The position numbers and the translations under genes are program-made. Source: Afipia sp. (GTDB taxonomy: Bacteria; Pseudomonadota; Alphaproteobacteria; Rhizobiales; Xanthobacteraceae). Taken from it: DNA of 6,708 nt. Positions 1-6,708 of this stretch are shown here, in pieces (positions within the stretch are counted from its first letter, which is position 1; each line of letters starts with the position of its first letter). A model generated the notes under the pieces. That model saw nothing but the letters and a program-made list of their open reading frames with translations. It was not told the origin of the DNA and did not search any database. The stretch spans positions 1 through 6,708 of the forward strand of contig JAGVII010000054.1 of the NCBI GenBank assembly GCA_020056155.1, read 5' to 3'.

Positions 1-697
1 GGCTCTGCGTCAGGAAGCGCCGGAGTTGCTCCCTGCCCTGGTCCTGAGCGGCCGTTCGCTGGGCAGATTCCAGGTTTTGGGCGCGTCCTTGAGCGGCGAC
101 TGTTGCCGTGAGATCGGCAAGCTGTTGTGCCTGCAGCGCAAGAAGCTGATTGGCAGCCTGGCTCGCTTGCAGGGCGCCGGTCGCGCCCTGGCTGGCGGTG
201 ACGAGCGTCGACATCTGGGCGCGATTGGTGTCGAGATTACTGACCACCGTAGCCTGCACCCGCATGGCATCTTGAAAGCCTGCAACCGAGTTTTGCCAAC
301 GGACCTGCGCATTCGCGATCAGCGCCTGGTCCGTGGCGTCGGGAGATGCCGGCGCGTACGTGGTGGAGAACGCGCGATCGATTTGCTGGATGTCGAAAGA
401 GATGCGCTGGGCTTGGGCGAGCAGTTGCTGCGTACGCTGGATTGACTGCTCCAACTGCTGCAGTGACGAATAGGGCAAGCTCGCGAGATTCCTGGCCTGA
501 TTGACCAGCATCTGCGCCTGATTTTGCAGCGATGTGATCTGGTTGTTGATCTGCTGCAGGGCTCGAGCGGCGGTCAGAACGTTCTGGGCATAGTTGTTGG
601 GATCAAACACAACCAACTGCGCGAAGGCCGGTTTGGAACCGACAAGCACGGCAAGTGCCACCACGCCAGCGGCAGCAACACGGCGGAAGCGGTTCAT
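1..697 (-). CDS. trbJ: TrbJ, VirB5-like conjugal transfer protein (3' end cut by window edge)
   Basis: The frame opens with ATG at 697-695 and stays open to the left edge, giving 232 residues without a stop; family members run to roughly 240-260, so only the last few residues should be missing. Residues 1-26 form a signal peptide: basic MNRFRR, a hydrophobic core, and cleavage expected after PAFA. The mature start QLVVFDPNNYAQNVLTAARA is typical of TrbJ. The rest is largely helical and very rich in Gln and Ala (about residues 40-110 and 160-225), with coiled-coil character. TrbJ is the VirB5-like periplasmic or pilus-associated component of the P-type mating apparatus. The ATG overlaps the trbE stop in an ATGA arrangement, and a GGGGG stretch lies 8 bases upstream as a ribosome-binding site, so translation is probably coupled to trbE. 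The name rests on N-terminal sequence character and operon position. Confidence 0.9.
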   Translation of the reverse strand, partial: MNRFRRVAAAGVVALAVLVGSKPAFAQLVVFDPNNYAQNVLTAARALQQINNQITSLQNQAQMLVNQARNLASLPYSSLQQLEQSIQRTQQLLAQAQRISFDIQQIDRAFSTTYAPASPDATDQALIANAQVRWQNSVAGFQDAMRVQATVVSNLDTNRAQMSTLVTASQGATGALQASQAANQLLALQAQQLADLTATVAAQGRAQNLESAQRTAAQDQGREQLRRFLTQS

Positions 698-3135
698 TTG
701 GAAGCCCCCAGTTCAGCGAGGTGTGGGATGAGATCGGTCGCCCAAGCGACATCACGGGCCTTCAGCCATCCACTCACGAAGTTTTCGCGGCCATGTTCAG
801 CCAACACCTGCTCGATCAAAGCCTGGTCGGCTTTGGAGGAAGCGGCGGTGAGGGCAAGCGCTACCTCGCCAAGTCCGAGTTCGAACAGGCGATCGCCCCG
901 GCGTGACTGGCAGTAGTAGTCTCGCTTGGGAATCGCCCGCGCCAGGATTTCGATTTGCCGGTCATTGAGCCCAAATCGCCGGTAGATCGTCATGATCTGC
1001 GGCTCGATCGCGCGATCGTTGGGCAGCAGAATCCGGGTCGGACAACTTTCTATGATGGCCGGCGCGATTGCCGAGCCATCGATGTCCGCAAGCGATTGGG
1101 TCGCAAACACCACCGACGCATTCTTCTTGCGAAGGGTTTTTAGCCACTCCCGGAGCTTGCCGGCAAAGTCCGCATCATCAAGCGCGAGCCAGCCTTCGTC
1201 GATGATGAGCAGCGTTGGACGCCCGTCGAAGCGGCCTTCGATCCGATGGAATAGATAAGCCAGCACTGCCGGCGCAACGGCGGTTCCAATCAATCCATCG
1301 GTCTCAAAGACCTGGACCGATGAGCTACCGAGGTGCTCGTTCTCCGCATCGAGCAGCCGGTCATAGGGACCACCGAGGCAATAGGGCTGGAGCGCCCGCT
1401 TCAGGATATTCGATTGGAGGAGAACCGAGAGGCCAGTGAGGGTGCGCTCCTCGTGCGGAGCCGACGCCAGCGAGGTCAGCGCAGTCCAGACATGATCCTT
1501 GGTCTCTGGGGTGACGTCGATCTTTTCTCGCGACAAGATCGAGGCGATCCATTGCGCCGCCCAGCCGCGCTCGGAGACATCATCGATGTCAGCCAGCGGC
1601 TGCAGGGACATAAATCCATCCGTTTCGCCCGCTACCGCGCCACCGAGGTCATGCCAGTCGCCGTCCATGGCCAACGCCGCCGCGCGCATCGAGCGGCCGA
1701 AATCGAAGGCGAAGACCTGTCCGTCCGGATAGCGGCGGAACTGCAGGGCCATCAACGCCAGGAGCACCGACTTGCCCGCCCCGGTCGGACCAACAACCAG
1801 GGTATGCCCGACATCGCCAACGTGGAGCGAGAACCGAAACGGCGTGGATCCTTCCGTCCTGGCGAAGAACAGCGGGGGCGCCTTGAGGTGATGGTCCCTC
1901 ACCTCGCCCGCCCAAACCGCCGACAGGGGGATCATATGGGCTAGGTTGAGGGTCGATATCGGGGGCTGGCGGACGTTGGCGTAAACGTGGCCCGGCAGGC
2001 TGCCGAGCCAGGCTTCGACCGCATTCACGGTCTCGATCATGCAGGTGAAATCGCGCCCCTGGATGACCTTTTCGACCAGGCGGAGCTTTTCGTCGGCAGC
2101 CCGGGGATCTCCGTCCCAGACGGTGACGGTCGCCGTAACAAAGGCTTCCCCGATTTGATCGGTGCCTAGTTCCTGGAGGGCCGCATCGGCATCGATCGCC
2201 TTGTTGTGGGCGTCGGTATCAAGAAGGGCAGACGCCTCGTTGGTCATTACCTCCTTCAGGATCGCGGCGACTGACTTGCGTTTGGCAAACCACTGGCGCC
2301 GAATCCTCGTCACTAGCTTCACGGCATCGGTCCGGTCGAGCATGAGCGCCCGGGTCGACCAGCGATAAGGGAATGCCAGTCGGTTCAGATCATCCAAAAT
2401 CCCGGGCACGGTTGCGGTCGGAAATCCCACGACGGTCAGCACCCGCAGATGGGCGGTGCCCAGCATCGGCTCAAGACCGCCGGTCAGTGGCTGATCGGCA
2501 AGCAGCGCGTCGAGATACATGGGTATTTCCGGGACGCGCACCCGGTGACGCTTGGTCGAGATCGTCGAGTGGAGATAGGTCAACGTTTCCTGATCATCGA
2601 GCCAGCCACATTTCGGCATGAAGCTTTCGATGAGCTGCAGGACACGGTTGGTCCGATCGACAAACCCGGCCAGCACCTCACGTGCGTCTGCACCGACGGG
2701 CCGGTTGCTGCCCTCGTAAAGGAGCCGCTCGGCCAGGGCCGCTCCTTCGGCAGGCGGCAGATAAACCAAAGTCAGATAGTAGCTGGACTCGTAATGGGCG
2801 CCGGCCTCTTCGAACTGGGCCCTGCGCTCGGCGTCGACCAAGGCGGATGCGACATCCGGGAACGTGTTCGGAGGATAGGCCCCCGCGGCATGGCGTTGTG
2901 CCTCGACAAACAGGGCCCAGCCAGATCCAAGGCGACGCAAGGCATTGTTCAAGCGCCCGGCGACGGCAACGAGTTCGGCAGGTACCGCGCTGTCGAGATC
3001 GGGGCCTCGGAATTTTGCCGTCCGCTGAAACGAGCCATCCTTGTTAAGGACAATGCCCTCGTCGACAAGGGCGGCCCAGGGCAGGAAGTCGGCCAGGCGC
3101 GCATTCGAGGAACGATATTCGGCAAGATTCATCAT
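694..3135 (-). CDS. trbE: TrbE, VirB4-family conjugal transfer ATPase
   Basis: This 813-residue protein is the large ATPase of the type IV secretion apparatus; it acts at the cytoplasmic face of the inner membrane, powering pilus assembly and DNA transfer. The N-terminal part (to about residue 400) is the CagE/TrbE/VirB-like domain. The C-terminal part is the P-loop domain, with Walker A GPTGAGKS at 449-456, Walker B LLIIDE at about 642-647 followed by GWLALDD, and a sensor-like FATQS at 677-681. Length fits the family. I chose the tandem ATG at 3135 (MMNLAEYRSS): the 45 in-frame codons further upstream, to 3270, lie inside trbD and do not resemble TrbE. No strong Shine-Dalgarno precedes this start, so it may depend on ribosomes finishing trbD 8 bases upstream. 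The TGA stop at 696-694 overlaps the trbJ ATG. No disruption is seen and the protein looks functional. Confidence 0.97.
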   Translation of the reverse strand: MMNLAEYRSSNARLADFLPWAALVDEGIVLNKDGSFQRTAKFRGPDLDSAVPAELVAVAGRLNNALRRLGSGWALFVEAQRHAAGAYPPNTFPDVASALVDAERRAQFEEAGAHYESSYYLTLVYLPPAEGAALAERLLYEGSNRPVGADAREVLAGFVDRTNRVLQLIESFMPKCGWLDDQETLTYLHSTISTKRHRVRVPEIPMYLDALLADQPLTGGLEPMLGTAHLRVLTVVGFPTATVPGILDDLNRLAFPYRWSTRALMLDRTDAVKLVTRIRRQWFAKRKSVAAILKEVMTNEASALLDTDAHNKAIDADAALQELGTDQIGEAFVTATVTVWDGDPRAADEKLRLVEKVIQGRDFTCMIETVNAVEAWLGSLPGHVYANVRQPPISTLNLAHMIPLSAVWAGEVRDHHLKAPPLFFARTEGSTPFRFSLHVGDVGHTLVVGPTGAGKSVLLALMALQFRRYPDGQVFAFDFGRSMRAAALAMDGDWHDLGGAVAGETDGFMSLQPLADIDDVSERGWAAQWIASILSREKIDVTPETKDHVWTALTSLASAPHEERTLTGLSVLLQSNILKRALQPYCLGGPYDRLLDAENEHLGSSSVQVFETDGLIGTAVAPAVLAYLFHRIEGRFDGRPTLLIIDEGWLALDDADFAGKLREWLKTLRKKNASVVFATQSLADIDGSAIAPAIIESCPTRILLPNDRAIEPQIMTIYRRFGLNDRQIEILARAIPKRDYYCQSRRGDRLFELGLGEVALALTAASSKADQALIEQVLAEHGRENFVSGWLKARDVAWATDLIPHLAELGASK

Positions 3136-3143
3136 GGAAGGAC

Positions 3144-3407
3144 TCACGTGGAGAGGTGACCAGGGATACGAATGTGCCGGCGCGTGACCTCGACGAACTC
3201 CGGGTCGCGTTTCGCGGCCCAGACGGCCGCCATATGACCGATGAACCAGAGCAGGAGACCGGCAAGCCAAAGGCGCAGACCGAGGCCCAGTGCCGCGGCC
3301 AAGGTGCCGTTTAAGATTGCGACGGCCCGCGGTGCGCCTCCCATCAGGATCGGCTCGGTCAAAGCGCGATGCACGGGCGCAACAAACCCTGGGATCTGCT
3401 CATCCAT
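3144..3407 (-). CDS. trbD: TrbD, VirB3-like inner-membrane protein
   Basis: A small protein of 87 residues, the usual size for TrbD/VirB3. It has a short polar N-terminus (MDEQIPGFVAPVHRAL), then two closely spaced hydrophobic segments at about 26-44 and 46-66 forming a membrane hairpin, and a basic C-terminal tail (AKRDPEFVEVTRRHIR). VirB3-like proteins sit in the inner membrane and work with the VirB4 ATPase, which is the next gene here (trbE). The ATG at 3407 shares its A with the TGA of trbC (TGATG), which indicates translational coupling; a GGAG lies 10 bases upstream. The P.f..PvhraLteP.l..GaPr pattern in the N-terminus is characteristic of the family. Identification rests on this pattern, the size and hairpin topology, and the position between trbC and trbE. 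Confidence 0.88.
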   Translation of the reverse strand: MDEQIPGFVAPVHRALTEPILMGGAPRAVAILNGTLAAALGLGLRLWLAGLLLWFIGHMAAVWAAKRDPEFVEVTRRHIRIPGHLST

Positions 3408-3733
3408 CAGATCACCACTCCGCCGCCGAACGAGAAGAACGACAGAAAGAAGCTCGATGCGGCAAACGCGATCGACAGACCAAACACGATCTGAACCAGC
3501 CGACGAAAACCGCCCGACGTGTCACCGAAAGCCAGGGACAGCCCGGTCACGATGATGATGATAACGGCGACGATCTTGGCGACCGGGCCTTCGACCGACT
3601 GCAGGATCTGATTGAGCGGTTGCTCCCACGGCATATTCGAGCCTGCGGACCAGGCCGGCGAAGCGAACAGGCAGAAGGCCGCAATTGATGCGGTCGTAAC
3701 GGCCCTTCGGCCGAGAGGCGATCGGCAGTTCAT
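3407..3733 (-). CDS. trbC: TrbC, VirB2-like conjugative pilin precursor
   Basis: A 108-residue propilin. Residues 1-30 form a long signal peptide with a basic start ([10 protein letters not shown]) and a likely cleavage site after SPAWSA. The mature part has two hydrophobic segments, about 52-70 (VAKIVAVIIIIVTGLSLAFG) and 78-100, separated by a short polar loop DTSGGFRR, as in VirB2/TrbC pilins. In RP4 the TrbC pilin is further trimmed and cyclised; whether that holds here cannot be seen. The ATG at 3733 shares its A with the trbB stop (TGATG) and has AGGAG at 3745-3741, 7 bases upstream. A GTG directly before it (3736) would add one residue but has no better spacing. The stop overlaps the trbD start by one base. 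Confidence 0.92.
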   Translation of the reverse strand: MNCRSPLGRRAVTTASIAAFCLFASPAWSAGSNMPWEQPLNQILQSVEGPVAKIVAVIIIIVTGLSLAFGDTSGGFRRLVQIVFGLSIAFAASSFFLSFFSFGGGVVI

Positions 3734-4698
3734 CACTGGTCTCCTGATGCTGAGAGGCTGTAGTCGCCCGACGTCCCGAGCCCGGCGACGTGAGCAAGTT
3801 CGGAAAGGCGGCGATCAGCGCCACGGCCAGCAAGAACGGCTATGACGTTCACGGTCTCGGCGATCAGGGCGCGCGGTACCGTAACCACCGCCTCCTGGAT
3901 GAGCTGTTCGAGCCGGCGTAAGGCTCCGAGCGCGCTGCCTGCGTGGATGGTACCGATTCCCCCGGGATGCCCGGTACCCCAGGCCTTGAGCAGGTCGAGA
4001 GCTTCGGCCCCGCGGACCTCGCCGATTGGAATACGATCGGGACGCAAGCGAAGGGATGAGCGCACGAGATCCGAAAGCGACACCACGCCGTCCCTGGTGC
4101 GCAGAGCGACAAGGTTTGGCGCCTTGCACTGGAGCTCTCTTGTGTCTTCGATGAGAACGATGCGATCGGAAGTCTTGGCGACTTCCGCGAGCAGCGCGTT
4201 CGTGAGCGTCGTTTTGCCGGTTGATGTTCCGCCGGCAACCAGGATGTTCTTGCGTGAACTAACGGCTTGCCGCAGCGCTATAGCCTGTTCTGACGTCATG
4301 ATCCCTGCCAAGACGTAGTCATCAAGCGTAAAGATAGCGACGGCCGGTTTGCGGATCGCGAACGCTGGAGCCGCAACAACTGGCGGCAACAAACCTTCAA
4401 AACGTTCGCCAGTTTCAGGTAGCTCGGCCGATACACGGGGTGCACCCGCATGCACTTCACCACCCACGTGGTGAGCGACCAGCCGAATGATGCGCTCCCC
4501 GTCTGGCGCTGACAGGATCTCACCGGTGTCCGTCAGACCGCTCGACAAACGGTCGATCCACAATCGGCCGTCAGGGTTTAGCATCACCTCGACGACTGAA
4601 GGATCTTCCAGAAAGCGCGAGATCGCGGGGCCAAGTGCAGTGCGCAGCATGCGCGCGCCGCGAGATATTGCCTCCGATTGAATGGAATGGATTGTCAC
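3733..4698 (-). CDS. trbB: TrbB, VirB11-like hexameric secretion ATPase
   Basis: With the chosen start this is a 321-residue traffic ATPase of the PulE/VirB11 superfamily, which forms a cytoplasmic hexamer powering pilus biogenesis and transfer. Motifs are intact: Walker A GGTSTGKT at 156-163, Asp box [12 protein letters not shown] at 179-190, Walker B IPIGEVRG at 223-230, and His box [13 protein letters not shown] at 241-253. The N-terminal stretch [20 protein letters not shown] is typical of TrbB. I place the start at GTG 4698 (protein [10 protein letters not shown]), with GGGGA 5 bases upstream; the adjacent GTG at 4701 is the alternative and leaves only 2 bases to the GGGGA. The frame stays open for 61 more codons, to a GTG at 4884, but that stretch does not resemble TrbB and the usual family length is about 320. 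It is the first gene of the trb run; its stop overlaps trbC. Confidence 0.96.
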   Translation of the reverse strand: MTIHSIQSEAISRGARMLRTALGPAISRFLEDPSVVEVMLNPDGRLWIDRLSSGLTDTGEILSAPDGERIIRLVAHHVGGEVHAGAPRVSAELPETGERFEGLLPPVVAAPAFAIRKPAVAIFTLDDYVLAGIMTSEQAIALRQAVSSRKNILVAGGTSTGKTTLTNALLAEVAKTSDRIVLIEDTRELQCKAPNLVALRTRDGVVSLSDLVRSSLRLRPDRIPIGEVRGAEALDLLKAWGTGHPGGIGTIHAGSALGALRRLEQLIQEAVVTVPRALIAETVNVIAVLAGRGADRRLSELAHVAGLGTSGDYSLSASGDQ

Positions 4699-4896
4699 CA
4701 CCGTCCCCACAAATGAAGTCGCCTGAACGACCTCAGTGGGATCAATTAGAAAAGGCAGTAAACCTCTTCGCGCAACAAGCGGGATGTTTGGTTCGCGGCC
4801 TGGCGTAGAAAAAGAAAAAGTGGGGAATGTCGAAATCCCAACGTAGCACCGATCGCCGCAAAAGACGGCTTGGAAACCAGGCACAGGCCGGCCAGT
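4699..4896 (-). other. Gap between the MFS gene and trbB, possible site of a trb promoter
   Basis: About 200 bases separate the transporter stop from the trbB start, the only sizeable gap in the trb part of the window. It includes an A/T-rich tract (around 4808-4820, runs of T on the minus strand) in otherwise GC-rich DNA, and a GGCCGGCC palindrome close to the transporter end. I see no convincing stem followed by a T run, so no terminator is called. TTGTTG and TCTAAT on the minus strand resemble promoter elements but are about 22 bases apart, too far to call a promoter. The trbB frame is open through most of it without resembling a known domain. This spot is the natural place for trb-operon control, but that is inference from layout only. 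Confidence 0.3.
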
Positions 4897-6228
4897 CTAC
4901 CATTCCACCGCCTCACGCGCCTCGAGGATAGATCCCTCGACGGGCACCATGACAAATTCCGCTTGGCTGTCTCGCTCTGCAAACGGCCGCGTAAGCGACG
5001 CGTAAAGGTGCCTGCTCAACGTTCGGAGCCAAGGCACAGCGAACCAGAGCAATGCGGCTGCCTGAAAGGCTGCACTGAGACCAAACGCAAACTGATACGC
5101 CATTACCGGATAATGACCGTCTTGAGGTGCCCATTGTCCGACAACAAGCCCGATCCCGTACTGAACCGCGAACGCCGAACCAAAATGTGCAAGGTTCAAC
5201 GCCCCATTTGCTCGCGCGGCAAGGCCTTGCGGAAAATAATCGGCGATCATCGCATAGCTGAGAACTGTTGCCGCTCCCATAACTGACACGGCACACCAGG
5301 GCAGTAGCGATGGCATTGGCACCCGGAGAATAAGTGCAAGTTCGGCCGCAATGAACACCCCTGCCATGCCAGCTATCAGGATTTCGGTTGTTGTGCCGCG
5401 TCTGCGTAGACGATCCGCCATCACGCCCAGCAGCAACGCTCCGAAACTGATTGCGAGAGCCATGATGAACAGCTGCGTCATGAGACTATGCCGATCAAGC
5501 CCTTCCACATCCGTAAGCCAGGGCGCAGCCCACAGAGATTGCAGGGCCCATGACGAGCCGATGCAGGCTGCCGACAGTGGCGCAAGTCTCAGGAATCGCG
5601 CGTCGGAATACACAGACCACAAAGTAAGCCGGGAGGTCGTCGACGCTGCTTCATTGCTGGAGCTTTCCGGTACGCCAAAGTAAGTGAAGGCAGCTACGGC
5701 GATCGTTGCAAAAGTCAGGACTTCGAAAAGACCTCGCCAACCGATCCAATCCAATACCCAATCGGTCGGTGCCGTTGCGGTGACGGCTCCAAGCGACCCC
5801 AGCATGATCATGCAGCCGTTGACGAGGGCGATACGCTCCCTGGGAAACCAGATGACCACGGCCTTGAGCCCTGCCATCAATGAGGCTGCAACCCCAAGTC
5901 CTATCATGGCGCGCGCAACCAGAAGCTCCGAAAATCCCGTTGCGGTCCCGAACAGGGTCGCGCCGCCGGCCGCCATCACCAGCAACACGCCCTGGACACG
6001 ACGCGGTCCATACCTATCGAGAAGGACGCCAATGGGAATTTGGACACCTGCGAAGACGAGGAAATAGACCGATGCGAGCAGCCCGGTCTTTGCGGCATCA
6101 AGTCCAAATTCGGATGCCAGCGCTGGAGAGATGGAGGCGTTGATGGTTCGGAAGAGGAAGGAAAGATAATAGCCAGCGGCAAATGGGAGGAAGACGGCCA
6201 GGATCAGGCGCCACCACTTCCGGCTCAG
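4897..6228 (-). CDS. MFS transporter, substrate unknown; start codon unresolved, possibly frameshifted
   Basis: From 6228 to the TGA at 4897 the frame encodes about 443 residues, the usual size for a 12-helix MFS carrier. It begins LSRKWWRLILAVFLPFAAGY (helix 1) and carries the MFS signature GVLLDRYGPRR at 67-77 between helices 2 and 3, a central polar loop (about 188-202), and the second-half counterpart GVMADRLRRRG at 268-278; hydrophobic segments follow throughout. It should move a small solute across the inner membrane; the substrate cannot be told. The first usual start codon in frame is a GTG at 5988, but that would cut off helices 1-2 and the signature loop, so it is unlikely. Upstream the frame is open to a TAA at 6399-6397 without ATG, GTG or TTG. 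ATGs at 6314, 6254 and 6236 are one base out of frame. Either a base was lost, as mutation or sequencing error, or an unusual start such as CTG 6228 is used. It separates the regulator-like gene from trbB and looks like cargo. Confidence 0.82.
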   Translation of the reverse strand: MSRKWWRLILAVFLPFAAGYYLSFLFRTINASISPALASEFGLDAAKTGLLASVYFLVFAGVQIPIGVLLDRYGPRRVQGVLLVMAAGGATLFGTATGFSELLVARAMIGLGVAASLMAGLKAVVIWFPRERIALVNGCMIMLGSLGAVTATAPTDWVLDWIGWRGLFEVLTFATIAVAAFTYFGVPESSSNEAASTTSRLTLWSVYSDARFLRLAPLSAACIGSSWALQSLWAAPWLTDVEGLDRHSLMTQLFIMALAISFGALLLGVMADRLRRRGTTTEILIAGMAGVFIAAELALILRVPMPSLLPWCAVSVMGAATVLSYAMIADYFPQGLAARANGALNLAHFGSAFAVQYGIGLVVGQWAPQDGHYPVMAYQFAFGLSAAFQAAALLWFAVPWLRTLSRHLYASLTRPFAERDSQAEFVMVPVEGSILEAREAVEW

Positions 6229-6314
6229 GTGATCATCGACGTGTTGACATTCATCCGCGTCCGGTTCGGTGCTTGTCGCCGCTCGTATTGCGTCTTCGTA
6301 TCCAGCTTGATCAT
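6225..6314 (-). other. Short out-of-frame leader ORF ahead of the MFS gene
   Basis: An ATG at 6314 overlaps the stop of the regulator-like gene in an ATGA arrangement, the kind of coupling seen elsewhere in this window. It opens 29 codons (starting MIKLDTKTQYERRQ and ending MNVNTSMIT) before a TGA at 6227-6225, exactly where the MFS sequence becomes recognisable in the neighbouring frame. One extra base within this stretch, for example a third C in the ACC at 6230-6228, would join it to the transporter and supply a normal start at 6314, 6254 or 6236. It is more likely the displaced 5' end of the transporter gene than an independent peptide. No clear Shine-Dalgarno is seen before any of the three ATGs. 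Confidence 0.4.
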
Positions 6315-6708
6315 GCCGGCCAGCAGAAGGCGTTCGGGAGGTGACGAAAGTTGGAATTGCTGCCGCCCTCCTGGGTGGCAGCGGATGATTCCTGCTTTAT
6401 ATTTGCATCGCCTCGCAAACCGGCGCCGTTTGGGGTGTCTGTCGGCTTGAGGTCGACTGTCTCATCCTGATCGATTATCGATTTCAAGCCGTTAAATCGT
6501 GTCGCATTGAGGCGATCGATCGTCTCCTGGATAAGCGAACGGTCCTGCTGAACCCGCTGATCGACTTGCTCGGCCAGGACCTTGAAGCGCTCATCACCGA
6601 GCTGGCAGGCTTCTCGCTGTTGCTGTTGCGACAGCGGCGGCATCACGGCGAGGTGATATCGCGCATGCAGCGCGACCGTCTCAGCGATTGTCCGTAAATT
6701 GCGCTCCA
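6311..6708 (-). CDS. C-terminal part of a probable ribbon-helix-helix (CopG-type) regulator, 5' end outside window
   Basis: The frame is open from the right edge (131 residues visible) to a TGA at 6313-6311. The visible start, ERNLRTIAETVALHARYHLA followed by VMPPL, and then GDERFKVLAEQVDQRV, resemble the C-terminal helical part of CopG-like proteins that commonly sit between traG and trbB in alphaproteobacterial transfer loci. The DNA-binding ribbon-helix-helix would be at the missing N-terminus, so the family cannot be confirmed from this window. The last about 55 residues are polar and probably disordered, ending in FRHLPNAFCWPA. A GTG at 6646 and an ATG at 6643 are in frame, but the coding character continues upstream of both to the edge, so I treat the gene as partial rather than starting there. 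If the assignment is right, it would be a regulator of the transfer genes. Its stop overlaps an ATG (ATGA) at 6314. Confidence 0.5.
   Translation of the reverse strand, partial: ERNLRTIAETVALHARYHLAVMPPLSQQQQREACQLGDERFKVLAEQVDQRVQQDRSLIQETIDRLNATRFNGLKSIIDQDETVDLKPTDTPNGAGLRGDANIKQESSAATQEGGSNSNFRHLPNAFCWPA

Noticed and set aside
26..445. 139-codon plus-strand open frame opposite trbJ
   Set aside because: The minus-strand frame has a signal peptide and TrbJ-like sequence and runs off the edge. The plus frame has no recognisable features.
1005..1018. Perfect 14-base palindrome CGATCGCGCGATCG
   Set aside because: It lies inside trbE codons in a conserved part of the protein (NDRAIEP). GATC/CGCG-rich palindromes arise easily at this base composition, and no second copy suggests an operator.
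1333..1944. 203-codon open frame on the plus strand opposite the trbE ATPase domain
   Set aside because: It is an Arg/Gly-rich translation typical of an antisense shadow and lies opposite the Walker A/B region of trbE.
2449..3159. 236-codon open frame on the plus strand opposite trbE
   Set aside because: It is a mirror of the trbE coding sequence in high-GC DNA. The minus-strand frame has clear TrbE motifs, while the plus-strand translation shows no domain.
4922..4938. Possible stem CGAGG/CCTCG near the 3' end of the transporter gene
   Set aside because: The stem is only 5 base pairs, lies inside the coding region and has no following T run, so it is not a convincing terminator.
6511..6524. 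Near-palindrome around CGATCGATCG
   Set aside because: It is within the coding sequence of the regulator-like gene (ETIDRLNA) and is explained by codon choice.
1..6708. Search by eye for CRISPR arrays, tRNA or rRNA genes, insertion-sequence ends and tra-box-like operators
   Set aside because: No regularly spaced repeats, tRNA-like folds, transposase fragments or long operator-like inverted repeats outside coding sequence were seen.

Overview
The window is a piece of a conjugative DNA-transfer locus. All well-supported genes lie on the minus strand, so transcription runs from the right edge to the left. GC content is high. The proteins look like those of Alphaproteobacteria (the Rhizobiales or Sphingomonadales type of mobile element). 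This is a judgement from protein style, not from a database search. The locus could sit on a plasmid or on an integrative and conjugative element; no replication, integrase or attachment sequence is present to decide between them.

Layout in the direction of transcription. (1) 6708-6311: the C-terminal part of a protein cut by the right edge. It resembles the C-terminal part of the ribbon-helix-helix (CopG-type) regulators often found just before trbB. (2) about 6228-4897: a major facilitator superfamily (MFS) transporter whose reading frame contains no ATG, GTG or TTG ahead of its first transmembrane segments. (3) 4896-4699: a gap of about 200 bases. (4) 4698-1: trbB, trbC, trbD, trbE and trbJ in the classic order of the P-type (RP4/Ti trb) mating-pair-formation operon. 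They are packed with stop/start overlaps of 1 to 4 bases, except for an 8-base gap before trbE. trbJ runs off the left edge; trbL, trbF, trbG and trbI would be expected beyond it.

The trb genes encode a type IV secretion system: TrbB (VirB11-like hexameric ATPase), TrbC (VirB2-like propilin), TrbD (VirB3-like inner-membrane protein), TrbE (VirB4-like ATPase) and TrbJ (VirB5-like secreted, helical protein). Together they build the pilus and channel through which relaxase-bound DNA passes.

The least ordinary points are the transporter gene lodged between the regulator-like gene and trbB, at the head of the transfer operon, and its apparently missing start, which one lost base could explain. 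I see no undescribed system in the window: the rest is a standard trb operon.
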